A stretch of 64,000 nt of DNA. Source: Gordonia jacobaea (GTDB lineage: Bacteria > Actinomycetota > Actinomycetes > Mycobacteriales > Mycobacteriaceae). Position numbers and translations under genes: made by a program. Positions 18,975 to 29,152 of this stretch are shown one piece after another. The stretch spans positions 341,535 to 405,534 of the forward strand of contig NZ_LDTZ01000018.1 of NCBI RefSeq assembly GCF_001186365.1, written 5' to 3'. Position 1 is the first letter of the stretch. Each line of letters starts with the position of its first letter. The notes beneath the pieces were generated by a model, which ran no database searches, had not been told where the DNA came from, and saw only the letters and a list, made by a program, of their open reading frames with translations.

Positions 18975-20917
18975 TCAGCCAAGACGCCCCGGCGGACCAG
19001 CTCGTCGACGACGCGGCCGGCGAGTTCGGCAATGTCGGCGCCGGTGGTGTCGAAGCGCAGGTCGGGGTTCTCGGGCTTCTCGTACGGGGCGTCGACCCCG
19101 GTGAGTCCCTTGAGTTCTCCGCGCCGCGCGCGTTCGTAGAGACCTTTCGGGTCGCGGCGTTCGCACTCCCCGACCGGCGTCGACACGTGCACCTCGATGA
19201 AGTCGAGGTCGGCGGCGTCGTGGAGTTCGCGGGCGATTTCGCGGTCGGACCGCAGCGGCGAGACCATCGACGCGATGGCGATCACCCCGGCGTCGGCGAA
19301 CAGACGCGCGAGATGGCCTACCCGCCTGATGTTCTCGGCGCGATCCCCGGGCGAGAATCCGAGATCGTCAGAGATCCCGTGCCTGATGTTGTCGCCGTCG
19401 ACGAGGTAGGCGACGCGGGCGCGATTGACCAGTTCGCGTTCGAGTGCGACGGCAACCGTCGACTTACCGGAAGCGGGTAGGCCGGTGAGCCACACCGTCG
19501 CTCCGCGCTGGCCAATCTTGGTCCAGCGCTCGTTGCGGCTCAACGCGCTCGGGTGCCACTTGATGTCGTTGCGGGTCGCCTTGCCCGGAATCACCTCGCG
19601 CGGTTCGAGGATCGTTCCCGCACCGACCGTGTCGTTCGACGCCTCGTCGATCAGGATGAACGCGCCCGTGTCGCGGTTGCTCGCATACGGATCGGCAACC
19701 ACAACCGACGACGTCCGCAGCGTGAGTGTGCCGATGTCGTTGAGCGCCAACTCCGACGGCCCGACCTGCTCGAGCAGCGTCTCCGGGTCGAGTTTGCGCT
19801 CAAGGGCTTGAACCGTCGCGCGTACCGTCGACGCACCCTGCTTGAGCGCCACGCGATCGCCCGCGTGCAGCGGCGTCTCCGACAGCCAGCAGACCGTCGC
19901 GGACAGTTCACGTGCTGCCACGGGCAGGTGGGCGTCGTCGGCGCCGCTGACGATCACGTCGCCGCGGCCGACGTCGATGTCGTCTGCCAACTGCACCGAA
20001 ACCGACAGCGGCGCAACGGCCGTCGGCCGAGTCGGGTCGAGAGTGTCGAGTGCGGTCACCGTGGTACGTGACCCCGACGGCAGCACCAGAACGGGATCGC
20101 CGACGTCGAGTGTTCCCGCGGCCACACGTCCGGTGTAACTGCGCTTGCCGTCGGGCCCCGGGCGAGACACCCACTGGATGGGCAGACGCAGTTCGCGCGC
20201 AATGGGATTGGGTGCGTGCAGCTCAATACCTTCCAGGTATTCGAGCAGCGTCGGGCCGGTGTACCAGGGCGTGTTCTCCGACTTGTTCACCACGTTGTCG
20301 CCGAGCTTCGCCGCGACCGGGATCGCGGTGATTTCCGCTGCACCGACATTCGTAGCCAGTTCGTTGAGGTCTGCGACCAGTTCTGCGAATCGATCGGCCG
20401 AGAAGTCGACGAGGTCGATCTTGTTGACCGCGGCGACGATGTGCGGGACGCCGACCAGCGTCGCGATACGCGCATGCCGACGGGTCTGGCGCAGCAAGCC
20501 TTTTCGGGCGTCGACGAGCAGCACCGCGACATGAGCGTTCGACGCTCCGGTGAACGTGTTGCGGGTGTAGCGCTCGTGCCCGGGAGTATCGGCGAGCACG
20601 TAGCTGCGCGTGGGGCTGGAGAAGAACCGGTAGGCGACGTCGATGGTGATGCCCTGCTCGCGCTCGGCACGCAGACCGTCGGAGAGCGCGGCCAGATCGA
20701 CGTCGCCGTCGTCGGACGTCACTCCCTCGAGGTGATCTGTCGGCAGCGAGCCGGTGTCGTGCAGGATACGGCCGATGAGCGTCGACTTACCGTCGTCGAC
20801 GCTGCCGGCGGTCGCCAGACGCAGAATCTGTCGTCGTGGTGTGGGAACGCTTGCCCCCAAGAGGGTTTCGCTTTGCTGCGAATCCTCGGAAGGATCGCGG
20901 GTCATGGTCTCGGTCAT
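18971..20917 (-). CDS. cysNC: Bifunctional sulfate adenylyltransferase large subunit / APS kinase (CysNC)
   Basis: 648 residues. The N-terminal GTPase (EF-Tu-like) half has GSVDDGKSTLIGR, DTPGHERYTRNTF and NKIDLVDF and drives ATP sulfurylase with CysD to make APS. The C-terminal half (about 470-648) is an APS kinase with its own P-loop GLPASGKST, plus DGDNIRHGISDDLGFSPGDR and KGLYERARRGELKGLTGVD; it makes PAPS. The fusion is usual in mycobacteria and relatives. The start overlaps the cysD stop by one base (TGATG). The adjacent Stf0 sulfotransferase would use the PAPS made here. Confidence 0.97.
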   Translation of the reverse strand: MTETMTRDPSEDSQQSETLLGASVPTPRRQILRLATAGSVDDGKSTLIGRILHDTGSLPTDHLEGVTSDDGDVDLAALSDGLRAEREQGITIDVAYRFFSSPTRSYVLADTPGHERYTRNTFTGASNAHVAVLLVDARKGLLRQTRRHARIATLVGVPHIVAAVNKIDLVDFSADRFAELVADLNELATNVGAAEITAIPVAAKLGDNVVNKSENTPWYTGPTLLEYLEGIELHAPNPIARELRLPIQWVSRPGPDGKRSYTGRVAAGTLDVGDPVLVLPSGSRTTVTALDTLDPTRPTAVAPLSVSVQLADDIDVGRGDVIVSGADDAHLPVAARELSATVCWLSETPLHAGDRVALKQGASTVRATVQALERKLDPETLLEQVGPSELALNDIGTLTLRTSSVVVADPYASNRDTGAFILIDEASNDTVGAGTILEPREVIPGKATRNDIKWHPSALSRNERWTKIGQRGATVWLTGLPASGKSTVAVALERELVNRARVAYLVDGDNIRHGISDDLGFSPGDRAENIRRVGHLARLFADAGVIAIASMVSPLRSDREIARELHDAADLDFIEVHVSTPVGECERRDPKGLYERARRGELKGLTGVDAPYEKPENPDLRFDTTGADIAELAGRVVDELVRRGVLAE

Positions 20918-21864
20918 CAGAAGTAACCCTCTCGTTTGCGGTCCTCCATGGCGGCCGACGACGTGCGGTCGTCGGCGCGGGTCTCACCACGTTCGGATAC
21001 CGTTGCGGCACTGATCTCTTCGATGATCTCGGGGATCGTCGTCGCACGCGAGCGCACCGCGCCGGTGATCGTCAGATCACCGACCGTGCGGTAGCGCACC
21101 CACTCGGTGCTCACATCGTCGGGCGAATCCGGCTGCGAGTAGGGCGACACGGTGAGCAGTATGCCGGCGCGGTCGAACACCTCTCGCTCCGCCGCATAGT
21201 AGATCGGCGGAAGGTCGAGGCCCTCGAGTTCGATGTAACGCCAGATGTCGGTTTCGGTCCAATTCGACAGGGGGAACACGCGAACCGATTCGCCGCGTCG
21301 GATACGTCCGTTGTAGAGCGACCACGGTTCGGGGCGTTGAGCGCGGGGATCCCACTGGCCGAACTCGTCACGGAAGCTGAACACCCGCTCTTTGGCACGC
21401 GCGCGGTCTTCGTCGCGTCGGGCACCGCCGAACGCGGCGTCGAATCGTCCTTCCTCCAACGCGTCGAGGAGCACGCGAGTCTGGAGTCGGTTGCGCGAGC
21501 CCGACGGATCGGTCGACTCCGCCACGCGTCCCGCCGCGATGGCGTCGGGAACCGATGCGACGATGAGTTTGATTCCGTCGGGGTTGTCGGCGGTCGGCGC
21601 GACGCGACGGTCGCGGAACTCGATCACCTCGTCGAAGTTGTGTCCGGTGTCGACGTGCAGGATCGGAAACGGCAGCGGATGCGGACGAAATGCCTTCTCC
21701 GCCAAACGGAGGAGCACAATCGAGTCCTTGCCGCCGGAGAACAGCAGCACCGGACGTTCGAGTTCTGCCGCCACTTCGCGAATGATGTGCACGGCCTCGG
21801 ACTCGAGCACCCGCAATGCGGATACGTGGTCGAGGTCGGCTGCGGCGTCGATCTGCGTGGTCAT
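20917..21864 (-). CDS. cysD: Sulfate adenylyltransferase small subunit
   Basis: 315 residues with the PP-loop SGGKDSIVLL near residue 45 and the PAPS-reductase-like fold shared by CysD (HVDTGHNFDEVIEFRD; RRDEDRARAKERVFSFRDEF; FPLSNWTETDIW). With the GTPase part of CysNC it makes APS from sulfate and ATP. ATG at 21864 overlaps the stop of the upstream sulfotransferase gene by four bases (ATGA), so sulfotransferase, CysD and CysNC are translationally coupled. An in-frame extension to 21912 only reads back through that gene. Confidence 0.96.
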   Translation of the reverse strand: MTTQIDAAADLDHVSALRVLESEAVHIIREVAAELERPVLLFSGGKDSIVLLRLAEKAFRPHPLPFPILHVDTGHNFDEVIEFRDRRVAPTADNPDGIKLIVASVPDAIAAGRVAESTDPSGSRNRLQTRVLLDALEEGRFDAAFGGARRDEDRARAKERVFSFRDEFGQWDPRAQRPEPWSLYNGRIRRGESVRVFPLSNWTETDIWRYIELEGLDLPPIYYAAEREVFDRAGILLTVSPYSQPDSPDDVSTEWVRYRTVGDLTITGAVRSRATTIPEIIEEISAATVSERGETRADDRTSSAAMEDRKREGYF

Positions 21865-22646
21865 TGCGGGTATCCGTTCCGCACCGCGTCGTCGCGGTAC
21901 CGCTCGACCCACTCCTTGGAGCGGGCATTGGACTGAGGCTTCAACGGCGGTGGGGGCGCCAGCGCAGGGTCTTGACCCAACGCGGAGAGAACGCGAGCTG
22001 TGGTGCCCGATGGGTCCTTGGTGAGTTCACCGAACTCGATGTCGAGGGGCTCGATGCGCTCCGCAGCAAACCACTCGCGCCACGACTTCTCTTGCGCCAG
22101 CAGTATTTCCGCGAGATGGGCAATACCTTCGGCGTTGTAGACGGCCGCGTCTTCGGAGGCATCGCCGTCGTGTCGCCATACTCGCGTCTGCACCGCACGC
22201 CACATCGACACTGCTTGTGGCACAACGTCTTCGCGGTAGACATGCACGTACAGCGGATCGTCGCCCAACAGTGTGCGGATGGCGGTGCGCAGCGAACCCG
22301 ACCCGGTCCGTGTTCGCGAGATCAGCAGGGGCGTCTGATTCCACATGAGTTTGCCACCCCACACGCCGTTCGAGGAACGGCCCGCGGCAAAGATGTCGTC
22401 GCGCCACTGTGCGTAGGTTCTGGTGTCGACGACCCCGTCGTCGAGTTCGTCGAGAACGTCGATGATCTCAGGGTCGTGGACGTCCGCGAACCATTCACGT
22501 GGTTGCGGCGCTTGTGATGTCGCGGGGAAGTATTGGAAGAACTCCTCGGGAGTCCCGGCGACCCCCGTCTCGGCGAGAGACTCGACGAGGAGGGTGCTCC
22601 CGCTGCGCTGACTGGCGCACACGAGGTAGTTGTCGACTGGCGGCAC
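21861..22646 (-). CDS. Stf0-family PAPS-dependent sulfotransferase
   Basis: 261 residues. The N-terminus YLVCASQRSGSTLLVESLAE is the 5'-phosphosulfate-binding loop of Stf0 enzymes and is followed by the family's AGTPEEFFQYFP. In mycobacteria Stf0 sulfates trehalose at O-2 on the way to sulfolipids; other Stf0 relatives act on other carbohydrates, so trehalose is a reasonable but unproven acceptor. The position as first gene of the run Stf0 - cysD - cysNC ties PAPS supply directly to its use. GTG start at 22646; the preceding 91 bp up to the sulfatase stop probably hold the operon promoter unless it is read from the sulfatase. Confidence 0.88.
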   Translation of the reverse strand: MPPVDNYLVCASQRSGSTLLVESLAETGVAGTPEEFFQYFPATSQAPQPREWFADVHDPEIIDVLDELDDGVVDTRTYAQWRDDIFAAGRSSNGVWGGKLMWNQTPLLISRTRTGSGSLRTAIRTLLGDDPLYVHVYREDVVPQAVSMWRAVQTRVWRHDGDASEDAAVYNAEGIAHLAEILLAQEKSWREWFAAERIEPLDIEFGELTKDPSGTTARVLSALGQDPALAPPPPLKPQSNARSKEWVERYRDDAVRNGYPQ

Positions 22647-22737
22647 CCGCTCAGTTTAACCAGCCCGAAACCGCCCGCAACCTGGGCAATTAGGCGCTCG
22701 ACGGTCCAAACTATTTACAAAACTCGACGTCTGTGTG

Positions 22738-24219
22738 TCAGCCCTGCGCGCCGGGTGCATCAGCAGATCGGCGAGCCTCGTCGTCGACCTCGCCCTGCTG
22801 GATCTCGCCGGTGAGATCGCGCTCACGTCCGAGCGGGCGCCGCGACGGAAGTGCCTGCTCGTCGGGTGGGGTCTCGACGGCTTGTTCGAAGTAGCGGGTC
22901 ATGAACTCATCCGCGATGGCAGTCCCCGCGCTCTCGTCCGGGAGCGCGTCGTGCGTGTCGGCACGCCACTGGGCCAACCGCGCCGCGAGTTCTGCGCGGA
23001 CGTGCGCGAAATCCGGATCGTCGGCGAGATTGGTGCGCTCCCACGGATCGTGCTCGAGATCGTAGAGTTCGACGGCCGGCCGCTCCGCTGTGATGACCGA
23101 CGCGTCGATCGACCGCGCGGACGGACTGTCGGCGATGTCGAGCGGGAGCAGCAATGCCGGGCGATGCGCGTAGTTTTCGATATAGCTGTACTTCTTCGTC
23201 CGAATCGCCCGGATCGGGTCGTAGGCGTCGTGATACGTCTTCTCCGTGAACACCGCCCCGCGTATCGGCTCCTGCGCATTGCGCACGATCTCGGGGGCGT
23301 GCGAGACACCGTCGACGTCGGCGGGCGCGTCGAGGCCGAGAAGGTCGAGAATCGTCGGAGTGAGGTCGACACCCGAGAACAGGTCGTCGTACACGCGCGG
23401 TTCGATCGCGCGCCCCGTCGGAGGCCGCACGATCAGCGCGACGCCGGTCCCCTCCGCATAGAGCGTCGATTTTGCTCGCGGGAACGCCAGACCGTGGTCT
23501 GTGATGAAGACGATCCAGGTGTTGTGGTCGAGTCCGAGATCGGCGACGGTGTCGAGGAGGCGCCCCACCGCGTCGTCGGCCTTCGAGATGCTGCCGTGCA
23601 GGCCGGCGAGATCTTCGCGTACGTCGTCGGTGTCGGGAAGGAACCCGGGTACCTCGATGCCCGAGGTGTCGGGATGCTTGTACTCGTCGACGGGATAGGG
23701 ACGATGCGTCTCGAAGAAGCCTGCGGTGAGCAGAAATGGTTGGGCCGCTTGCTCATTCGCCGTTCGCTCGACATACCTGCGCAGCCAGCGCTGCGACTCG
23801 GCGACCACGTGATCACATCGGGAGTCGGAGACGTCGACGGTGTCGAAGCCGAGTCGTTGCGGATCGGAGCTCTCGTGCTGCATGCCGAACAGCACGGTCC
23901 GATACCCGGCGTCGCCCAGCAAGGCTGGCAGTGTCTGCACGCCGTCGCGGTACTCGAACCCGTGATGCGCGAGGCCGACGAGTCCGTTGTGATGCGGGTA
24001 CTGGCCGGTGAAGAGCGACCCACGAGCCGGTGAGCACAGCGGCGCGGTGGCGTGGGCGTCGGTGAACAGGATCCCCTCCGACGCCAAGGCGTCCATGTTC
24101 GGACTCTCGACACCGTCGGCCCCGTAGCACGCGAGATGACGCCCGAGGTCGTGCCAGTGCACGAAGATGACGTTCTCCTGCGTGGGGCCTGAGGCGCTGC
24201 CGGTGTTGTCGAAAGGCAT
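22738..24219 (-). CDS. Type I sulfatase (formylglycine-dependent, heparan N-sulfatase-like)
   Basis: 493 residues of the alkaline phosphatase superfamily. The sulfatase signature LCSPARGSLFTGQ near residue 62 carries the Cys that must be converted to formylglycine by a separate FGE enzyme (none in view). ALASEGILFTDAHATAP precedes it, and KSTLYAEGTGVALIVRPP and FTEKTYHDAYDPIRAIRT lie in the C-terminal half. Overall it resembles SGSH/N-sulfoglucosamine sulfatases more than choline sulfatases. No signal peptide is visible, so it probably acts in the cytoplasm. It is upstream of the Stf0-cysD-cysNC genes on the same strand, pairing sulfate ester cleavage with sulfate activation. Confidence 0.92.
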   Translation of the reverse strand: MPFDNTGSASGPTQENVIFVHWHDLGRHLACYGADGVESPNMDALASEGILFTDAHATAPLCSPARGSLFTGQYPHHNGLVGLAHHGFEYRDGVQTLPALLGDAGYRTVLFGMQHESSDPQRLGFDTVDVSDSRCDHVVAESQRWLRRYVERTANEQAAQPFLLTAGFFETHRPYPVDEYKHPDTSGIEVPGFLPDTDDVREDLAGLHGSISKADDAVGRLLDTVADLGLDHNTWIVFITDHGLAFPRAKSTLYAEGTGVALIVRPPTGRAIEPRVYDDLFSGVDLTPTILDLLGLDAPADVDGVSHAPEIVRNAQEPIRGAVFTEKTYHDAYDPIRAIRTKKYSYIENYAHRPALLLPLDIADSPSARSIDASVITAERPAVELYDLEHDPWERTNLADDPDFAHVRAELAARLAQWRADTHDALPDESAGTAIADEFMTRYFEQAVETPPDEQALPSRRPLGRERDLTGEIQQGEVDDEARRSADAPGAQG

Positions 24220-24433
24220 TTACCCATGATGCACCCGCCGTTTCCGCACGTGGTGGCGGGTGGCACGCCCAGGCTGTCCACCTGGGCTCACCGCGCCAGC
24301 ACGACGGGATGAAATCAGCGTGAGTGCAATGCTCGCGAGTGCCCGGCGGGTCGCTTGGGCGTCGTCGCCGGGCGGTTCGGCAGATCCGGGTTCAGCATGG
24401 CTGCCGCGGTGCCGGGCGGCGTCGTCACGGGTG

Positions 24434-24497
24434 AATGTGTGTCGTATCGAAGGATGTGGGTGCTGCAGCACACACATCCTTCAATTCGACACACATT
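24434..24497. repeat. 64-bp long palindrome, copy 1 (between mazG and the sulfatase gene)
   Basis: Two 32-bp arms meet at the central palindrome TGCTGCAGCA and match at 29 of 32 positions. It begins AATGTGTGTCG and ends CGACACACATT. A second, nearly identical copy is at 33877-33940, and the same mismatched positions in the stem are kept. It lies in the 322-bp gap between mazG and the sulfatase gene, both on the minus strand; apart from this element I see nothing recognisable in that gap. Confidence 0.85.
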
Positions 24498-24541
24498 TAG
24501 GCCGCGGGGCGGCGCAGCTCGGAACCCCCGCAGCGTCGACC

Positions 24542-25435
24542 TCACCGCGCGAGAAACGACTCCCACGCCTCGCGCGAGCCGAGCGTCGCGCCTGCAGTTG
24601 CAGCATTGGCCTCCGCGTCACGGACCCGTTCCATCAGCGCAAGCGTCCTGGCCCTGGCGGCGGCTTCGACGCTGTCGTCGCCGATCCCGATCGTCACGGT
24701 GAGCACCGCGGGGTCGATGGTGTCGACGGGGTAGTTCGCGGCGGTCAGGCGCTCGAGGACCTTCTGCGTCAGTGCGAGCGCAGGGGCCGTCGTCGCGATG
24801 CCGTCGAGCACCGAGCCACGCTGCTTCTCGGCGGCCTTGCGCTCCTCCCATTCACGGATCTGAGTCTCGAGGTCGCTGTGTTCGCCGGACAGAACGCCCG
24901 GGGTCCGGCCACGCACCTTGTCGACGAAGCTCCGCGCGACGTCGTCGATATCGAAGGGGGCCACCGGGTCGTCGGCGGCGATCCGCGCGTGGAACAGCAC
25001 CTGCAGCAGCAGGTCGCCGAGTTCCTCGCGGAGGTTCTCCTGGTCGTCACCGTCGAGGGCATCGAGCAACTCGTAGACCTCTTCGAGCAGGTACCGCCGC
25101 AGCGACGCATGCGTCTGCGTCGACTCCCACGGTCCGTTCCGACGCAACGTGTCCATCAGCGCGACAGCGTCGAGCAGACTCGCACCCGATCGGCGTTCGA
25201 CTTCGACGACGTCGTCGCCGTCGGCGATCCGCATACGCACGAGTGGATGCTGCGCGTCGGTCGTGACCAGTGTGAGCGACGAGTCGGAGTCGGCTGCCGC
25301 AGTGACGATGTGGTCGAGTTCCCACAGCACCGACGCGGGGACGTCTTCGGTCACCAGCACGGTGCCGGTCAGCACTGCGCGCGCCGCGAGCGGGATCACC
25401 CCTGGTTGCTGCGGATCGAGCAAAACGACTGTCAT
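24542..25435 (-). CDS. mazG: MazG nucleoside triphosphate pyrophosphohydrolase
   Basis: 297 residues. The MazG fold is in the middle: LMDTLRRNGPWESTQTHASL, the metal-binding helices LLEEVYELLDALDGDD and LREELGDLLLQVLFHARIA (EExxE...ExxD pattern), then a region rich in WEERKAAEK. MazG cleaves NTPs, especially damaged ones such as 5-OH-dCTP in mycobacteria, to NMP and pyrophosphate. The N-terminal about 95 residues are the extra domain seen in actinobacterial MazG. ATG at 25435 follows GAGGA and lies 20 bp after the mfd stop, so the two are likely cotranscribed. Confidence 0.94.
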   Translation of the reverse strand: MTVVLLDPQQPGVIPLAARAVLTGTVLVTEDVPASVLWELDHIVTAAADSDSSLTLVTTDAQHPLVRMRIADGDDVVEVERRSGASLLDAVALMDTLRRNGPWESTQTHASLRRYLLEEVYELLDALDGDDQENLREELGDLLLQVLFHARIAADDPVAPFDIDDVARSFVDKVRGRTPGVLSGEHSDLETQIREWEERKAAEKQRGSVLDGIATTAPALALTQKVLERLTAANYPVDTIDPAVLTVTIGIGDDSVEAAARARTLALMERVRDAEANAATAGATLGSREAWESFLAR

Positions 25436-25454
25436 GAGGCGTCCTCGACTGTCC

Positions 25455-28400
25455 TCACTCGACGCCCGCCTGCTCGAGCGGCTTGAGGTTGCGCAGGAAC
25501 GTCGCGAGGTACTCGATGACCTCGTCGTCGCGCAGGCGGGCCGATCCGACGCCCCCGGTGCGCGGAATCGGTAGCGTGACAACCGATGTGGTCGCCCGAT
25601 ACGACGCCGCGGGGTACAACCGTTTGAGGCGCACCTGCTCGCTGTCGGCCAGCGGGAGCGGCGCGACCTTCACACTCGTACCGGTGGTGCCGATCTCGGT
25701 GACGCCCCGCTCACGTGCTCGCAGACGGAGTTTCGCGATCGACGCCAGGCGTCGTGTTTCCTCGGGCGGTTCGCCATAGCGGTCGGTGAGTTCCGACATC
25801 ACGCCGTCGACCTCGTCGTCCGACGTCGCCGACGCGAGCTTGCGGTACGCCTCGAGGCGCAACCGATCGGAGTCGACGTACTCGACCGGGATGTGTGCGT
25901 CGACGGGCAGGTCGATGCGGACTTCGCTGGGTTCCGACGACGTGACGGGCAGACCGTCTGCCGCCGCACGGTATGCCTCGACCGCCTCGCCGACGAGGCG
26001 CACGTACAGATCGAATCCGACACCCGCGACGTGCCCTGACTGCTCGGCGCCGAGAACGTTTCCGGCACCACGCAATTCGAGGTCCTTGAGCGCCACGGCC
26101 ATGCCCGCGCCGAGTTCGTTGTTCTGCGCGATCGTCGCCAACCTGTCGTAAGCCGTTTCGGTGAGCGGCTTTTCGGGACTGTAGAGCAGGTAGGCGTAAC
26201 CGCGCTCACGACTTCGACCGACACGACCACGCAACTGATGCAACTGCGACAGACCGAGATTCTCGGCGCGATCGACGATGAGTGTGTTCGCGTTCGAGAT
26301 GTCGAGACCGGTCTCGATGATGGTGGTACACACCAGCACGTCGAACTCACGGTTCCAGAAACCGGCGACGGTGCGTTCGAGTTGATCCTCGTTCATCTGA
26401 CCGTGTGCCACAGCAACTCTCGCCTCGGGGACCATCGCTGCGATATCGCGGGCAGTCTTGTCGATGGTCGACACCCGATTGTGAACGTAGAAAACCTGGC
26501 CGTCGCGCAACAGTTCTCGGCGAATCGCTGCCGCCACCTGCTTGGGTGAGTAGGCGCCGACATAGGTGAGCACCGGATGCCGTTCCTGCGGCGGGGTGAG
26601 GATGGTCGACATCTCGCGAATGCCCGCCATCGACATCTCCAGCGTTCGCGGAATCGGCGTTGCCGACATCGTCAGCACGTCGACGTGCGTGCGCAACGAC
26701 TTGATGTGTTCCTTGTGTTCGACGCCGAAACGCTGCTCCTCGTCGACGATCACCAGCCCGAGGTCTTTCCACGTGACGCCGGTCTGCAGCAATCGGTGCG
26801 TACCGATCACGATGTCGACCTCGCCCTTCGCCATCTCCTTGATGATCTCGCGTGACTCCTTGGGATCGGTGAACCGCGAGAGACCTCGGATGCGCACCGG
26901 GAACCCCGACATACGCTCGGTGAATGTCTGCAGATGTTGTTGCGCGAGAATGGTTGTCGGGACCAAGACCGCGACCTGCTTACCATCCTGCACGGCCTTG
27001 AAGGCCGCGCGCACCGCGATCTCGGTCTTGCCGTAACCGACATCGCCGACGATCACGCGGTCCATCGGAGCCGACTTCTCCATGTCGTCCTTGACCTCGC
27101 CGATCACCGTCATCTGATCGACGGTCTCGGTGAAGTCGAACGCGTCCTCCATCTCACGTTGCCAGGGCGTGTCCGGACTGAACGCGTAGCCGGGCGCGGC
27201 GTGCCTGGCCGCGTAGAGCTGGACCAGCTCGCCGGCGATCTCACGAACAGCCTTGCGCGCCTTGCGTTTCGTGTTCTGCCAGTCGGAGCCGCCGAGCTTC
27301 GACAACGACGGCTGCTCGCCTCCGACGTAGCGCGATAACTGGTCGAGCGAATCCATCGGCACATAAAGCCGGTCGCCGGGTTGCCCACGCTTGGAGGCCG
27401 CGTACTCGAGCACGAGGTACTCACGTCGCGCGCCCGACACCGTGCGTTCGATCATCTCGACGAACTTGCCGATGCCGTGCTGATCGTGCACGACGAGATC
27501 ACCCGCGGTGAGCGCAAGTGGGTCGACCTGATTACGACGCTTGGCGGGCAATCGCTTTCCGTCGCGCACACTGGCGACGCGGTTGCCGGTGAGGTCCGTC
27601 TCCGTCACGACCACCAATCCGGCACTGGGACTGACGATTCCGTGACGCAGCGCGCCATTGAACACCGACACGGTTCCCGGTTCGGGTCGCGCGCCCCCGT
27701 CGACGAGCGCGTGCGGAACCTCTGCGTCGGCAAGTCGCTCACAGACGCGCTGTGCGGTGCCCTTGCCCGCGACCACGATCGCAGCGGTGTTGCCCGCGCT
27801 GACGTGGGCGCGCAGTCCGGCGAACACGATCCGGATCTCCTCGTCGTCACCATGCGGCGTCGGCCCCGGGGTGATGTCGAGTTCGTATTCTTCGCCGAAG
27901 CCCGCAGAAAGCGGACTCATCGTCCACCACGACCGACCCGCCGCGAGCGTGGCCTTCTCGACGTCATCGAGCGGCCGATAAGCACTGGCCTGCAGATCAA
28001 TTCCCGTCGGACCGGACATCTCGCGGGTGTCGACGGGCGCCGTGGCTCCCATCGCGGCGGCGTTCCACGACGCCTCGAGGAACTCGGCTCCGGTTTGCGC
28101 GAGATCGGCTGCGCGCGTTCGGACTTTCTCGGGGTCGAGCACGAGCACGCGGGTCCCGGCGGGAAGTACCTCGGTCAGCAACTGCATCTCGCCGTCGACG
28201 AGGGCGGGTGTCAGCGCTTCCATTCCCGCCACCGGAATACCCTCGGCGAGCGAGGTGAGCATTTCGACGAGCGACGGGTCGTCGGCGTTCTCGACGGCGA
28301 GTGCGGCCGCACGTTCACGCACGGGCGGGGTGAGCAGCAGCTCGCGACAGGGATGGATGAGGACCACCGACGCGTCGACCTCGGGTTGACTACGCTGATC

Positions 28401-29048
28401 CGCCACCGAGAATGCTCGCATCTCGGAGATCTCATCGCCCCAGAACTCGACTCGCACAGGGAAATCGGCGGTGGTCGGGAACACGTCGAGAATGCCGCCG
28501 CGCACGGCGAATTCGCCGCGCCGACCGACCATGTCGACGCGCTCGTACGCCATCTCGACGAGATCGGTGAGTAGGCCGTCGAAGTCGAGTTCGATGCCCT
28601 CACGCAACGTGATGGTGCGTATCTCCCCGAGCCCGGGTGCCATCGGCTGCACCAGCGAACGGACAGTGGTGACCACCACGCGCAGCGGCGCGTCTCCCGG
28701 GTGCGCCAGCCGATGCAACACCTCGAGACGCTGCCCGACGACCTCGGCGCTCGGCGAGAGCCGTTCGTGCGGAAGCGTCTCCCACGACGGGAACTGCGCC
28801 ACCGCGGACTCGTCGTCGAGAAGCTCGCGTAGTTCGGCCGTCAGGTCGTCGGCTTCGCGTCCGTTTGCCGAAACGGCGAGGATCGGCGCGTCAGCGACCT
28901 CGGAGAGACAACTGACCACGAACGGCCGGGCGGCGTCGGGGGCAGTGATCGCGAGTTGCGGATCGTCGCGATGGTCACGCAGTGCCGCGATGCTCGTGTC
29001 CGCGCAGGCGAGGGATGCGAGTCCGTGAAGGGCGGGAGTAGACGACAC
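25455..29048 (-). CDS. mfd: Transcription-repair coupling factor Mfd
   Basis: About 1197 residues, full length. In order: UvrB-like N-terminal module, RNA polymerase-interaction domain ([20 protein letters not shown]), and a RecG-like helicase with Walker [19 protein letters not shown] near residue 667, DEEQ near 768 and the arginine-finger region [18 protein letters not shown]. The C-terminal TRCF domain ends the protein. It removes stalled RNA polymerase and recruits UvrA for repair. GTG at 29048 is taken as start; a TTG at 29072 is also in frame. The mfd-mazG order is conserved in mycobacteria. Confidence 0.97.
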   Translation of the reverse strand: MSSTPALHGLASLACADTSIAALRDHRDDPQLAITAPDAARPFVVSCLSEVADAPILAVSANGREADDLTAELRELLDDESAVAQFPSWETLPHERLSPSAEVVGQRLEVLHRLAHPGDAPLRVVVTTVRSLVQPMAPGLGEIRTITLREGIELDFDGLLTDLVEMAYERVDMVGRRGEFAVRGGILDVFPTTADFPVRVEFWGDEISEMRAFSVADQRSQPEVDASVVLIHPCRELLLTPPVRERAAALAVENADDPSLVEMLTSLAEGIPVAGMEALTPALVDGEMQLLTEVLPAGTRVLVLDPEKVRTRAADLAQTGAEFLEASWNAAAMGATAPVDTREMSGPTGIDLQASAYRPLDDVEKATLAAGRSWWTMSPLSAGFGEEYELDITPGPTPHGDDEEIRIVFAGLRAHVSAGNTAAIVVAGKGTAQRVCERLADAEVPHALVDGGARPEPGTVSVFNGALRHGIVSPSAGLVVVTETDLTGNRVASVRDGKRLPAKRRNQVDPLALTAGDLVVHDQHGIGKFVEMIERTVSGARREYLVLEYAASKRGQPGDRLYVPMDSLDQLSRYVGGEQPSLSKLGGSDWQNTKRKARKAVREIAGELVQLYAARHAAPGYAFSPDTPWQREMEDAFDFTETVDQMTVIGEVKDDMEKSAPMDRVIVGDVGYGKTEIAVRAAFKAVQDGKQVAVLVPTTILAQQHLQTFTERMSGFPVRIRGLSRFTDPKESREIIKEMAKGEVDIVIGTHRLLQTGVTWKDLGLVIVDEEQRFGVEHKEHIKSLRTHVDVLTMSATPIPRTLEMSMAGIREMSTILTPPQERHPVLTYVGAYSPKQVAAAIRRELLRDGQVFYVHNRVSTIDKTARDIAAMVPEARVAVAHGQMNEDQLERTVAGFWNREFDVLVCTTIIETGLDISNANTLIVDRAENLGLSQLHQLRGRVGRSRERGYAYLLYSPEKPLTETAYDRLATIAQNNELGAGMAVALKDLELRGAGNVLGAEQSGHVAGVGFDLYVRLVGEAVEAYRAAADGLPVTSSEPSEVRIDLPVDAHIPVEYVDSDRLRLEAYRKLASATSDDEVDGVMSELTDRYGEPPEETRRLASIAKLRLRARERGVTEIGTTGTSVKVAPLPLADSEQVRLKRLYPAASYRATTSVVTLPIPRTGGVGSARLRDDEVIEYLATFLRNLKPLEQAGVE

Positions 29049-29152
29049 TTCGGCAATTCTAGGGCACGGCAATTCTGCCAGGCAGATGCCGCAGCGCGCC
29101 GCTGGTCAGACAGGCGCAGCGGGCAGCACTGGTCCGTTGCCGCTCACAGCCA

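Noticed and set aside
24315..24566. Short Cys-containing open frames (VCRIEGC...) across the palindromes at 24.4 kb and 33.9 kb
   Set aside because: The similar peptides come from the repeated palindrome itself and appear on both strands; no ribosome site or conserved length.
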